A program made the translations under genes and the position numbers. Shown here piece after piece: positions 18,638 through 29,119 of a stretch of DNA of 64,000 bases. Source of the stretch: Bacteroidaceae bacterium (GTDB lineage Bacteria > Bacteroidota > Bacteroidia > Bacteroidales > Bacteroidaceae); contig JAFRQD010000011.1 in NCBI GenBank assembly GCA_017428785.1, positions 124,001 to 188,000 on the forward strand, read 5' to 3'. Every line of letters begins with the position of its first letter. The stretch's first letter is position 1. The notes beneath the pieces were generated by a model. That model saw only the letters and a list, made by a program, of their open reading frames with translations. It had not been told where the DNA came from and searched no databases.

Positions 18638-19807
18638 ATGATACTTTGCGAACAAAGCTTCCGTTGGTATGGACCCAACGACCCTGTAAGCCTGCAGGAC
18701 ATCAGGCAGGCTGGTGCCACAGGCATCGTCACCGCGTTGCATCACATCCCTAACGGCGAGGTCTGGACGAAAGAGGAGATTCTCAAGCGCAAGCAAGTGA
18801 TAGAGGACGCCGGAATGCGCTGGGCAGCCGTGGAGAGCGTGCCTGTCCACGAACACATCAAGACGCAGACGGGCGACTTCCAGCGCTACATCGACAACTA
18901 CAAGCAGAGCCTCTTGAACCTCGGCGCGTGCGGGGTAGATGTCGTGACCTATAACTTCATGCCCGTCCTCGACTGGACGCGCACCAACCTGGCCTACGAG
19001 ATGCCCGACGGCAGCCGTGCCCTTCGCTTCGAGCGGGCAGCGTTCGTGGCCTTCGACCTCTTTATCCTGAAAAGACCAGGCGCGGAGAAAGACTATTCCG
19101 ACGCAGAGAAGGCCAAGGCGAAGGCACGCTACGAGCAGATGGACGACGCGGAGAAGCAGCTCATCACCCGCAACATGATTGCCGGTTTGCCTGGTTCTGA
19201 GGAGAGCTTCACGCTGGAGCAATTCCAGAAGGAGCTTGACCGCTACAAGGACATCACGCCGGAGAAGCTTCGCGCGAACCTTATCTATTTCCTCAAAGAG
19301 GTGTGTCCCGCTGCCGAGAAAGCCGGCGTACGGCTCGTCATTCACCCCGACGACCCGCCCATGTCGATACTTGGCTTGCCCCGTATTCTCAGTACAGCCG
19401 AGGACTTCCAGGCGCTCATCGATGCCGTTCCAAGCCCTGCTAACGGCCTTTGCCTCTGCACAGGTTCGTTTGGCGTGAGTGCAAAGAACGACTTGCCCGC
19501 CATGATGCGCCGCTTCTGGGACCGCATCGACTTCGTGCATCTCCGCAGCACTCAGCGAGACGCAGAAGGCAACTTCCACGAGGCGAACCACCTCGAGGGC
19601 GACGTCCCGATGTACGAAGTAATGAAGGCATTCCTGGAGATTCAGCAGAAGCGGCAGAAGAGCATCGTCATGCGACCTGACCACGGACACCAGATGTGCG
19701 ATGACCTTAAGAAGAAGACCAATCCCGGCTACAGCTGCATCGGCAGGCTCCGTGGCCTGGCAGAACTGCGAGGACTGGAGATGGGCATCGCCATGAGTAT
19801 GAGTTAA
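18638..19807 (+). CDS. uxuA: mannonate dehydratase
   Basis: This 389-residue TIM-barrel enzyme dehydrates D-mannonate to 2-keto-3-deoxygluconate. The metal-binding and active-site stretches are present: [21 protein letters not shown] and MRPDHGHQM. Length is typical. Third gene of the uxu operon; the downstream KDG kinase and aldolase are not in the window and must be elsewhere. Confidence 0.96.
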   Translation: MILCEQSFRWYGPNDPVSLQDIRQAGATGIVTALHHIPNGEVWTKEEILKRKQVIEDAGMRWAAVESVPVHEHIKTQTGDFQRYIDNYKQSLLNLGACGVDVVTYNFMPVLDWTRTNLAYEMPDGSRALRFERAAFVAFDLFILKRPGAEKDYSDAEKAKAKARYEQMDDAEKQLITRNMIAGLPGSEESFTLEQFQKELDRYKDITPEKLRANLIYFLKEVCPAAEKAGVRLVIHPDDPPMSILGLPRILSTAEDFQALIDAVPSPANGLCLCTGSFGVSAKNDLPAMMRRFWDRIDFVHLRSTQRDAEGNFHEANHLEGDVPMYEVMKAFLEIQQKRQKSIVMRPDHGHQMCDDLKKKTNPGYSCIGRLRGLAELRGLEMGIAMSMS

Positions 19808-19848
19808 GAGTTAAGAATTAAGAGTTAAGAAATATAGTAACTGACGAG

Positions 19849-21252
19849 ATGAAAGCATTCATGGACAAAGATTTCCTGTTGCAGTCGCCGACGGCACAGG
19901 CCCTCTATCACAATCACGCAGCCCATCTGCCCATAATCGACTACCATTGTCACCTCAACCCGAAGGAGGTAGCGGAGGACCATCGCTTCTCTGGCATCAC
20001 GGAACTCTGGCTTGGAGGCGACCACTACAAGTGGCGTGCGATGCGGAGCAACGGGGTCGAAGAGAAATATATTACCGGCGATGCGAGCGATTGGGAGAAG
20101 TTCCAGAAGTGGGCAGAAACGATGCCCTACTGCATGCGAAACCCTCTGTACCACTGGACGCACCTTGAACTCCGCACAGCCTTCGGCATCAACAAGCTCC
20201 TGAATGCTGCCACGGCCCGCGAGATATATAATGAATGCAACGAGAAACTGCAGTCGCCCGAGTTCTCGGCACGTGGCTTGATGCGCAGGTACAACGTTGA
20301 GGTTGTCTGCACAACCGATGACCCAGCGGATACTTTGGAGCATCATATTGCCACTCGTCGCAGCGGTTTCGAGGTGAAGGTCCTGCCTACCTGGCGCCCC
20401 GACAAGGCGATGGCCATCGACAATCCCACGACATATCGGGCTTACACCGAGGCTTTGGGAGCTGCCGCAAAGCAGGACATTCGCACTTATACCGACCTGC
20501 TCGACGCCCTTCAAAAGCGTCACGATTTCTTCGCCTCTGTAGGTTGCCGCCTTTCCGACCACGGTATCAACGAGTTTTATGCTGAGGACTTTACTGAGGC
20601 AGAGCTGAATGCCATCTTCCAGAAAGTGATGGACAGCAAGATGCCTACTGCCGAGGAGGTCAGCAAGTTCCGCTCTGCCCTCATGCTCGAAGGCGGACGA
20701 ATGGACGCGAAGGCTGGCTGGACGCAGCAGTTCCACTACGGCCCGATGCGCAACAACAACTCGAAGATGTTCCGCAGGCTCGGTCCGGACACGGGTTACG
20801 ACAGCATCGGCACCTGTAACACCAGCCAGAGTCTGGCACGTTTCCTCGACAAGCTGGACAGCGAAGGCAACCTCGCCAAGACTATCCTCTACCCCATCAA
20901 CCCCTCGGACAACGAGATGATTGCCACCATGATAGGCAATTTCCAGGAAGGTCCCACGCCGGGCAAGCTGCAATTCGGTAGCGGATGGTGGTTCAACGAC
21001 CAGCTCGACGGCATGGAACGCCAGATGAACGCCCTCTCGGTGCTCGGCCTGCTGAGCCGTTTCGTAGGTATGCTGACCGACAGCCGCTCGTTCCTCTCCT
21101 ACCCTCGCCACGAGTACTTCCGCCGCTGCCTCTGCAACCTCATCGGTCAGGATGTGGAAGACGGCAAGCTGCCACGAGAGGAAATGCCCTTCATAGAGCA
21201 GATGGTGGAGGACATCAGCTACTATAATGCCAAAAGATACTTCGGCTTCTGA
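19849..21252 (+). CDS. uxaC: glucuronate (uronate) isomerase
   Basis: This 467-residue amidohydrolase-fold enzyme interconverts D-glucuronate and D-fructuronate (and D-galacturonate and D-tagaturonate). The metal-binding IDYHCHL motif (about 29-35) and the family signature around CTTDDP are present. It catalyses the first intracellular step of the pathway although it is the last gene of the operon. A strong terminator follows at 21393, closing the transcript. The 41-bp spacer before it is a short TTAAGAGTTAAGAATTAAG repeat. Confidence 0.96.
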   Translation: MKAFMDKDFLLQSPTAQALYHNHAAHLPIIDYHCHLNPKEVAEDHRFSGITELWLGGDHYKWRAMRSNGVEEKYITGDASDWEKFQKWAETMPYCMRNPLYHWTHLELRTAFGINKLLNAATAREIYNECNEKLQSPEFSARGLMRRYNVEVVCTTDDPADTLEHHIATRRSGFEVKVLPTWRPDKAMAIDNPTTYRAYTEALGAAAKQDIRTYTDLLDALQKRHDFFASVGCRLSDHGINEFYAEDFTEAELNAIFQKVMDSKMPTAEEVSKFRSALMLEGGRMDAKAGWTQQFHYGPMRNNNSKMFRRLGPDTGYDSIGTCNTSQSLARFLDKLDSEGNLAKTILYPINPSDNEMIATMIGNFQEGPTPGKLQFGSGWWFNDQLDGMERQMNALSVLGLLSRFVGMLTDSRSFLSYPRHEYFRRCLCNLIGQDVEDGKLPREEMPFIEQMVEDISYYNAKRYFGF

Positions 21253-21321
21253 GACAACGAAACATGCTGAAACAGTCATCTCAGCAGGGCTCGTTGCCAA
21301 ACTTGGCAGGGAGCCTTCGTT

Positions 21322-21387
21322 GATTTGTCATGATGCAGCAATTGAATTATCATGATGCAGCAATTGATTTGTCATGATAAATCAATG
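21322..21387. repeat. 22-bp dyad array (GTCATGATG type)
   Basis: Three units of 22 bp start at 21322, 21344 and 21366. Units 1 and 2 differ at only a few positions near their 5' ends, and unit 3 has diverged in its second half. Each is centred on a TCATGA dyad. The array sits between the uxaC stop and its terminator. Confidence 0.85.
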
Positions 21388-21392
21388 AACTT

Positions 21393-21425
21393 AACGTGCG
21401 ATGTTTGACGACATCGCACGTTTTG
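21393..21425 (+). terminator. rho-independent terminator of the hexuronate operon
   Basis: The perfect arms AACGTGCGATG and CATCGCACGTT enclose an 8-base loop and run into TTTTG. Confidence 0.9.
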
Positions 21426-21480
21426 TTATGTGAAACAGCGTTTTTCATTCGGAACATTTGGCAGTTATAAAAAGAAAGCG

Positions 21481-21488
21481 TACCTTTG
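21481..21488 (+). promoter_or_regulatory. -7 box of the thioredoxin-like lipoprotein gene
   Basis: TACCTTTG with TTTG at 21457-21460 (20-bp spacer); one of the best -33/-7 pairs in the window. Confidence 0.75.
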
Positions 21489-21529
21489 CACTTGGCAAAA
21501 ACGAAACGCGTAACTAAATCTACACTACA

Positions 21530-22630
21530 ATGAAAAAGAATTTCTTAATGAGTCTGCTGGCTGCAATTTGCCTGGCAGCTTGCACAGAGACAAAGAATGA
21601 AATCAAGGTTGTCGGCGACTTGGGCGACCCACAGCCCACATTCCTCTACAGTATGTTCGACGGTAAGACCTTCGACGAAGGTCAGGTTGCCGATGGAGTT
21701 GTTACGTTTGCCGTGGACACCATTGGGCCCGTCGTTGCCGTAATAGGCCGAAGTGCCGACCGTCGTCAGCCGCTTTGCACCGTCATTATCGACGGGGAAC
21801 CCATCGAGGTAACGATTAAAGACGGCGAAGCTGCCATCACAAAAGGTTCCAAAAGCAACATGGCACTCACAGATGCAATGGAGCGTGTGAAGGAGGCAAG
21901 CACTCCGATGGACCAGCTCATGAAGGAGTACAGCGAGGCTCACGAGAAGTATAATGGCGATATTCCAAAGGATATGATGGACGGTTTCGACAAGCGTTAC
22001 GACGAAATCACAGAGGATATCATCGCCCTACAAAAGCAGATCATCATGGAGAACAAGGACAATATGGCTCCTCTCTACCTCCTGCGCACTGGTGGCGACG
22101 CTTTTGGAGTGGAATTCATCGAAGAGTTCCTGAAGGATTACAAGTATAAGGATTGCAAGGCTCTTGAGCCTGTCATAGCCTCTATCAGTGGAGAAAAGAA
22201 CAAATTGCCTGGTGCTACCGTCGTAGATTTCGTAGGCAAAGACCTCAATGACAAAGAGTGCCACCTCACCGATTACGTGGGAAAAGGCAAATATGTCCTC
22301 GTCGATTTCTGGGCAAGCTGGTGTGGTCCTTGCAAAGCAGAAATGCCAAATGTGAAGGCAAACTACGAGAAGTACAAGGACAAGGGCTTCGAAGTGGTAG
22401 GCATCTCCTTTGATGACAACAAGGAGGATTGGGCGAAGTGCGTCGAAACCCTCGGCATCACCTGGCCTCAAATCAGCGACCTGAAGGGCTGGAAGTGTGC
22501 AGCAAGCGACCTCTACAACATCAAGGGCATCCCTGCAACCATCCTTTATGGCCCCGACGGCAAGGTCATCAAGGCCAACCTTCGTGGCGAAGAACTCGGA
22601 AAGACGCTGGCAGAATATCTTGACAAGTAA
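21530..22630 (+). CDS. TlpA/ResA-like thiol-disulfide oxidoreductase lipoprotein
   Basis: The 366-residue protein has a lipoprotein signal ending LAAC (Cys 18), so it is anchored to a membrane. Residues 25-120 resemble the DUF4369 domain usual in Bacteroidetes TlpA relatives. The C-terminal half (about 230-366) is a thioredoxin fold with the active site WASWCGPCKAEMP. It probably reduces periplasmic disulfides, for example in cytochrome c maturation or oxidative defence. Its stop lies at the edge of a palindromic element that forms the start of tldD. Confidence 0.92.
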   Translation: MKKNFLMSLLAAICLAACTETKNEIKVVGDLGDPQPTFLYSMFDGKTFDEGQVADGVVTFAVDTIGPVVAVIGRSADRRQPLCTVIIDGEPIEVTIKDGEAAITKGSKSNMALTDAMERVKEASTPMDQLMKEYSEAHEKYNGDIPKDMMDGFDKRYDEITEDIIALQKQIIMENKDNMAPLYLLRTGGDAFGVEFIEEFLKDYKYKDCKALEPVIASISGEKNKLPGATVVDFVGKDLNDKECHLTDYVGKGKYVLVDFWASWCGPCKAEMPNVKANYEKYKDKGFEVVGISFDDNKEDWAKCVETLGITWPQISDLKGWKCAASDLYNIKGIPATILYGPDGKVIKANLRGEELGKTLAEYLDK

Positions 22631-24098
22631 AAAGACCCTCTCTAACTCTCCCTTAAAGGGGGAGGAAACAAAGCCCCAAGTCTCCCCTTTAAGGGGAGAT
22701 TTAGTAGGGTCTGTCCTTACTGCAGCCCTCTCCGGAGGCAGTGACTATGCCGATGTCTTTGTTGAGGACACCCGCATCAGCAGCATGGTGCTGCAGGATG
22801 GAAAGGTGAGCCAGGCCCAGCAAGTGTGCCTTTATGGGGCAGGCATCCGAGCCGTGAAAGGCACCGAGACAGGCTATGCCTATACGATGGACTTGAGCGA
22901 AGAGGCTTTGATGAAGGCAGCGAAGAGCCTCACCCCAGCAGTCTCTCCCATTCCCTCCAAGGGAGAGAAGAAGCAAAGCCCAACAAAGACCAACGGCGGA
23001 GCAGCCTTATCGTGGCAGTTCACCCCTTCTTTGGAGGGGACGGGAGAGGCTATCCAGTCCCTTCCGCCTGCCCAAGTCCGTCAACTGCTCCTGCAAGTCG
23101 AGGAGAAAGCCCGTGCTCTCGACGCTTCCGTCATTAAGGTAAAGGCCTACATCTCCCAGCGAATGCAGGAGGTGCAGTTTGCCAGCAGCGACGGAACAGC
23201 CTTCCACGACTTCCGTCCACGCACGTCTCTCTCGGTTAATATCGTCATGGAGAGAGGCGGGCAAACACAGATGGGATTTGCCTCACGCATGCTGCAGATG
23301 GGTGCAGAGTTCTTCAGCGAAACACTTCTCAACGAGGTCGTCGGCGAAGCCATCCAGCAAACCGACTTCCTTTTCTCTGCCTCGCAGATTGAAGGCGGCG
23401 AGTTGCCTGTCGTGATGGCTGCTGGGAGTAGCGGCATCCTGCTGCACGAAGCCATCGGTCACGCCTTCGAAGCCGACTTCATCCGCACAGGTGACAGCAT
23501 CTTCACGGGGCAGTTGGGCAAGCAGATATGCAACCCAAGCATCAGTATCGTCGATGATGGGACGCTCCCGAACGACGCCGGCATGCTTCGTTTCGACGAT
23601 GAAGGCATTCCTGGACAAAGGACAGTCCTTGTCGATAAGGGCAGGCTGAACAGTTTCCTCTACGACCGCATCAGCGCTCGTCACTTTGGTGTAGAGCCGA
23701 CAGGCAACGGCAGACGAGAGAGCTTCCGCTGCATGCCCATCCCACGCATGCGTTCAACCTACATGCTGCCGGGTGAGGCGAAGGAGGACGACATCATCCG
23801 AAGCGTCAAGCGCGGCATTTATGCCCAGTCGTTCACCAACGGCCAGGTGCAGATTGGCGCAGGCGACTTCACCTTCTTCATGAAGACAGGCTACCTCATC
23901 GAGGACGGCAAACTGACCAAACCCCTGCGCGACCTCAACATCATCGGCAACGGTCCCGAGGCACTACGGCGCATCAGCATGGTGGGCGACAATCTCCGCA
24001 TCGACCACAGCGCCAGCATGTGTGGCAAGGAAGGACAGAAGGTAGCAGTCAGCCAAGGCTTGCCTACGGTATTGATTGACAAGCTGATTGTGGGATAG
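22620..24098 (+). CDS. tldD: TldD metalloprotease subunit, N-terminus rewritten by a palindromic repeat
   Basis: TldD with PmbA/TldE forms a zinc protease that trims modified or unfolded peptides. The zinc motif LLHEAIGHAFE (HExxxH) is intact. The start is unclear: the frame has no ATG between the tlpA-like stop and the conserved region SGGSDYADVFVED. The frame passes through a palindromic element (22634-22711) coding KTLSNSPLKGEETK. TTG 22620, overlapping the upstream stop, is the only plausible start near by and gives 492 residues. A second insert (22943-23048) adds TPAVSPIPSKGEKKQSP... to a variable loop near residues 105-150. pmbA follows 19 bp later, so the two are co-transcribed. Confidence 0.88.
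   Translation: MTSKKTLSNSPLKGEETKPQVSPLRGDLVGSVLTAALSGGSDYADVFVEDTRISSMVLQDGKVSQAQQVCLYGAGIRAVKGTETGYAYTMDLSEEALMKAAKSLTPAVSPIPSKGEKKQSPTKTNGGAALSWQFTPSLEGTGEAIQSLPPAQVRQLLLQVEEKARALDASVIKVKAYISQRMQEVQFASSDGTAFHDFRPRTSLSVNIVMERGGQTQMGFASRMLQMGAEFFSETLLNEVVGEAIQQTDFLFSASQIEGGELPVVMAAGSSGILLHEAIGHAFEADFIRTGDSIFTGQLGKQICNPSISIVDDGTLPNDAGMLRFDDEGIPGQRTVLVDKGRLNSFLYDRISARHFGVEPTGNGRRESFRCMPIPRMRSTYMLPGEAKEDDIIRSVKRGIYAQSFTNGQVQIGAGDFTFFMKTGYLIEDGKLTKPLRDLNIIGNGPEALRRISMVGDNLRIDHSASMCGKEGQKVAVSQGLPTVLIDKLIVG
22634..22711. repeat. palindromic element overlapping the tldD 5' end
   Basis: It begins GACCCTCTCTAAC and ends TTTAGTAGGGTC. Each arm holds its own small palindrome (CTCCCTTAAAGGGGGAG and CTCCCCTTTAAGGGGAG), so it is a dyad of dyads. 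Its outer ends match the element inside folC (31418-31485). Confidence 0.85.
22943..23048. repeat. palindromic insert inside tldD
   Basis: The arms CTCTCCCATTCCCTCCAA (22943-22960) and TTGGAGGGGACGGGAGAG (23031-23048) are complementary at 16 of 18 positions. The frame is maintained through the insert, which has no counterpart in the TldD core. Confidence 0.7.
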
Positions 24099-24117
24099 AA
24101 GGAGTGAAGAATGAAGA

Positions 24118-25479
24118 GTGGAAAGTGAAGAATTTGCTACCGCCCCTAATGGTCAATGGTCAATGGTCAATGGTCAATCAATAATATATCACGCTGAGCA
24201 GGAAATCCTGAAGCTTCCTGCCAAGCTCGACTACAAGCTGGTCTTGCTCAAGAACCACGAGGACAACATCATCCTCCGCGACAATAAGGTGGAGAAGTTG
24301 CTGCGAGCCACTTCCCTTTCGCTCGCCATCAACCTCTATCTCGACGGCCGCGACGGTTTCTTCTACACGAACGACTTGCGACCGGAGAGTGTAAGCGCGT
24401 TCATCAAGGAAGCCTACGAGACCACACGACTGCTGGAGCCCGACGAGACGCGAACGCTTGCAGATCCCGACAGATACTACAAAGGTGGCGGCCCAGACCT
24501 GCAGAATTTCGATGCCACGCTTGCCGAAATCGACCCTCAGGAGAAGATAAAGTTGCTGCGAGACACAGCGAAGGAGGTGGAAGGGGCTGACAAACGCATC
24601 ATCAGCATGCAGACGCGTTACATGGACCGGCAGCATCAGGCGCACTACCTCATCAGCAACGGCTTCGACGCCAGCGAGCAGAGTGGTTACTGCACGCTGA
24701 CGAGCATCATCAGCGTGGAAGGCGAAGGCGGTCAGCATCCCATGGATGGCTGGGGCGAGACGCGTCTCTTCTTCAGTCAGATGCCTCGCCAAGGTATTGC
24801 TCCAACCGCTCTGAAACGAACCCTTCAAAAGATAGGACAGAGGCCCGCACCCAGCGGACGATACCGCATGATACTGGAGTCGCCGTGTGCCGGAAACTTC
24901 CTCCAGCCCTTGCTCAACGCGATGAACGGGCAGGCTCTCCAGCAGAAGACTTCTTTCCTCTTAGGCAAACTCGGCCAGCAAGTCGTGTCGCCCCTTGTGA
25001 ATATCGTGGACGACCCGCTCATCCCAGGCACCCGAGGCGCCTCTCTCTTCGACTATGATGGGGTTGCGACCCAGCGGAGGAAACTTTTCACAGAAGGCTG
25101 TCTCATGACTTATTTCATTGATACTCCGATGGGTAGGAAGCTAGGAATGGCTCCCACGACTCAGGGCATCCACCATCTCATCATGGAGCAAGGGACAAGG
25201 AGCAAGGAGGAAGTGATTGCCGATTCCAGCCGAGCCATTCTCATAACCGACTTCAATGGGGGCAATTGCGACCCTGTGACGGGCAACTTCTCATACGGCA
25301 TCGAGGGTTTCCTCATTGAGCAGGGCATTATAACACAGCCTGTCAGTGGTATGAACATCACGGGAAACATGCTCGATGTCTGGCAGAGATTGAGTCTCAT
25401 AGCCAATGATGCCGACCCATGGGAAACGGAGCTCATCCCCACGCTTGCTTTCGAGGATGTGGCTTTCGGCGGCTGCTGA
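24118..25479 (+). CDS. pmbA: PmbA/TldE-family protein, partner of TldD
   Basis: PmbA is the non-catalytic partner of the TldD/E protease. The 453-codon frame begins at GTG 24118; ATG 24163 is an equally possible start. The first about 25 codons run through a tandem GGTCAAT repeat (24149-24178, four copies), so the N-terminus (NGQWSMVNGQS) is repeat-derived and the conserved part begins at YHAEQEILK. The C-terminal TldD/PmbA-fold signatures (VNIVDDPLIPGTRGASLFD and NFSYGIEGFLIE) are intact. Residues near 360 (EQGTRSKEEV) include a GGAGCAAGGAGGAAG run similar to the hisS insert. Cotranscribed with tldD. Confidence 0.9.
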   Translation: MESEEFATAPNGQWSMVNGQSIIYHAEQEILKLPAKLDYKLVLLKNHEDNIILRDNKVEKLLRATSLSLAINLYLDGRDGFFYTNDLRPESVSAFIKEAYETTRLLEPDETRTLADPDRYYKGGGPDLQNFDATLAEIDPQEKIKLLRDTAKEVEGADKRIISMQTRYMDRQHQAHYLISNGFDASEQSGYCTLTSIISVEGEGGQHPMDGWGETRLFFSQMPRQGIAPTALKRTLQKIGQRPAPSGRYRMILESPCAGNFLQPLLNAMNGQALQQKTSFLLGKLGQQVVSPLVNIVDDPLIPGTRGASLFDYDGVATQRRKLFTEGCLMTYFIDTPMGRKLGMAPTTQGIHHLIMEQGTRSKEEVIADSSRAILITDFNGGNCDPVTGNFSYGIEGFLIEQGIITQPVSGMNITGNMLDVWQRLSLIANDADPWETELIPTLAFEDVAFGGC

Positions 25480-25708
25480 GCATCTTTTATCATCCCTGTT
25501 TTGTCAAAACTTTTTACAGGCAAGCGTCTTCTAAGGGCTTGTTTTTGCTTTTGTGGCACTTTTCTACCCCAGACACAAAATAAGGCCTTAAATCGAGTTT
25601 CTCCCTTCGGCAGGCAGTTTCCGAAGACACATTTTCTAACAGAAAGCAAAGAAAGTACAAGCACGGCACACAGAATCATCAAACAAAGCATGCTTTTCCG
25701 CCAAATTC

Positions 25709-25805
25709 CGCGTGTGGCGATAGTCAACTTCGCACGGGGAAATTGCAAACATCGCGTGCGGCGTTTGCAATTATCGCGTGCGGCGTTTGGAATCATCCCA
25801 CGCCA
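25709..25805. repeat. 22-bp dyad array (CGCGTGCGGCG type)
   Basis: Words CGCGTG, CGCACG, CGCGTG, CGCGTG, CCCACG start at 25709, 25731, 25753, 25775 and 25797: exactly 22 bp apart. The linkers (GTTTGCAATTAT-like) are those of the AT-rich arrays, so this array joins the AT-rich and GC-rich types. It lies between convergent pmbA and cdd. The preceding 230 bp (25480-25708) hold nothing I recognise. Confidence 0.85.
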
Positions 25806-25867
25806 TGTTTGAAAAAACCGCGTTTTTCGACCTGATTTTTGTCCTGATTTTTTACAAGACTTAGCAG

Positions 25868-26350
25868 TCAGAAACGCATATCCTCGTCAACAAAACTGAG
25901 AGGCAGCAAAGGTTTGATGCCTTCGCTCACAAGGACACCTTCTGTGCCATAGAGCAGGATGCGGATAGGCACTCCATATCGCTCCTCGAATCCCGAAATG
26001 ACCTGTCGGCAAGCACCACAAGGCGAGATGGGCTGCGCAAGGTATTGCCTACCCTTTCGAGCCGCGATAGCAAGGGCGACGACGGGCTGTTTGGGATGCT
26101 GGGCTCCTGCGGCAAAGAGGGCCGTTCGCTCGGCACAAAGGCCCGAGGGATAGGCAGCGTTCTCCTGATTGGCACCCGTCACGATAACACCATCCTGCAA
26201 GCGGACTGCCGCACCCACAAGAAACTTGCTGTAAGGCGCATAGCTTCCCTCCGTTGCCTTCTTGGCAGCTTCAACAAGTTGCCTGTCCTCTTCACTCAAT
26301 TCTGCCAGTTCATAGATGTGAACAACTGCTTCAATCTTGTACTCTTTCAT
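25868..26350 (-). CDS. cdd: cytidine deaminase
   Basis: This 160-residue enzyme deaminates cytidine and deoxycytidine for pyrimidine salvage. The zinc and catalytic motifs CAERTALFAAG and PCGACRQVI are present, and the substrate-binding GANQENAAYPSG stretch fits. Size matches the short, tetrameric class. It has its own promoter facing away from the glucosaminidase gene. Confidence 0.96.
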   Translation of the reverse strand: MKEYKIEAVVHIYELAELSEEDRQLVEAAKKATEGSYAPYSKFLVGAAVRLQDGVIVTGANQENAAYPSGLCAERTALFAAGAQHPKQPVVALAIAARKGRQYLAQPISPCGACRQVISGFEERYGVPIRILLYGTEGVLVSEGIKPLLPLSFVDEDMRF

Positions 26351-26373
26351 AAAAGAAATGTATAATTGCGCTA

Positions 26374-26381
26374 CAAAGTTA
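26374..26381 (-). promoter_or_regulatory. -7 box of cdd
   Basis: TAACTTTG on the minus strand, 24 bp upstream of the start. Confidence 0.65.
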
Positions 26382-26413
26382 GGCTTTTTTTTCGTAATGT
26401 GGCAACTTTTGAC

Positions 26414-26421
26414 TAATTTTG
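26414..26421 (+). promoter_or_regulatory. -7 box of the glucosaminidase gene
   Basis: TAATTTTG, 12 bp before ATG 26434. The leader would be very short, so this is a moderate call. Confidence 0.45.
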
Positions 26422-26433
26422 CGCCGCTTTATT

Positions 26434-27351
26434 ATGAAAAAACACATTCTCACCTTAGCGTTCCTTTGCGTATGCCTCTTCTCGTGGGCACAAAGGACGA
26501 ACCAGGCATACTGGTCTTACATAGACAGATACAAGGACTGGGCCATCGAGCAGATGCACCAATACCACATCCCTGCGAGCATCACTCTGGCTCAAGGCTT
26601 GCTGGAGAGCAACGCAGGACGAAGCAGGCTGGCCACAGAAGCCAACAACCACTTCGGCATCAAGGTGGGCGGCTCATGGACGGGACCTTATATCGTGCAG
26701 GCTGACGACAGACCCAACGACCGCTTCCGTAAGTACAAGAGCGCAAGGGAGAGCTTCATCGACCACTCAAAGTTCTTGCAAGGCAAGCGCTATCAAGGGC
26801 TCTTCCAACTCAGCCCGACAGACTACAAGGGATGGGCCAGAGGACTGAAGGCTGCAGGTTATGCCACCAACCCTGCCTACGCAGAAGCCCTGATAAGGGT
26901 CATCGAGATGTACAGCCTCAATCAGTTCGACACAGGCAAGTTCCACTCGCAAAAGAAGGCAACAACTACTACGACGACACAAGAGGTTGATGAATTCTGG
27001 CAACGACACATTATATATAAAGGTAACAAGAACTATTTCCTTATCGTTGAGGTTGGCGACAATATGGCGTCTATCAGCAAGAAGACGGGCTTAAGCCTCA
27101 AGAAACTATACAGTTACAATGACCTTCCTCGAGACTATGCCCCGACTGCTGGCGACATTATCTACTTGAAGAAGAAGCGCAAATGTGCCTCTAAGGAGTT
27201 CAAGAAGAACCCAATTCATATCGTGGAAGTCAATCAAAGTCTCTTCGACATTGCCCAACTCTACGGCATCAGGCTGGAATCGCTCTGCAAACTCAACAAG
27301 TGGGACGAACCCCATGCAGTCCAAGTCGGGGAGATATTAAGGATAAGATAA
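26434..27351 (+). CDS. exported glucosaminidase (GH73) with two LysM domains
   Basis: The 305-residue protein starts with a signal peptide (MKKHILTLAFLCVCLFSWAQ). ATG 26434 is preferred over an upstream in-frame TTG because it begins the signal. The GH73 domain (about 25-170) contains SITLAQGLLESNAGRSRLA with the probable catalytic Glu, and NNHFGIK. Two LysM modules follow (about 200-245 and 258-305), which bind peptidoglycan. It is a cell-wall hydrolase for growth or septum splitting. The 85-bp spacer after it is a repeat built on CTAGAG. Confidence 0.93.
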   Translation: MKKHILTLAFLCVCLFSWAQRTNQAYWSYIDRYKDWAIEQMHQYHIPASITLAQGLLESNAGRSRLATEANNHFGIKVGGSWTGPYIVQADDRPNDRFRKYKSARESFIDHSKFLQGKRYQGLFQLSPTDYKGWARGLKAAGYATNPAYAEALIRVIEMYSLNQFDTGKFHSQKKATTTTTTQEVDEFWQRHIIYKGNKNYFLIVEVGDNMASISKKTGLSLKKLYSYNDLPRDYAPTAGDIIYLKKKRKCASKEFKKNPIHIVEVNQSLFDIAQLYGIRLESLCKLNKWDEPHAVQVGEILRIR

Positions 27352-27421
27352 AATCTAGAGGAACCAGAGACACTAGAGGAACTAGAGATACTAGAGACAC
27401 TAGAGCAAAAAGAGAGAATAA

Positions 27422-29059
<1,638 letters not shown>

Positions 29060-29119
29060 CAAAACGTCGATTGGCACATTTCTTGTAGGGAAATAAGCAG
29101 AAACAAAACCCTATTTAAA

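Noticed and set aside
16278-21252. Local transcriptional regulator (UxuR/ExuR) for the hexuronate operon
   Set aside because: No regulator gene or clear operator was found in or beside the operon; control must come from elsewhere.
19825-21300. 491-codon open frame antisense to uxaC
   Set aside because: Opposite strand of a clear enzyme gene; the protein has no family features.
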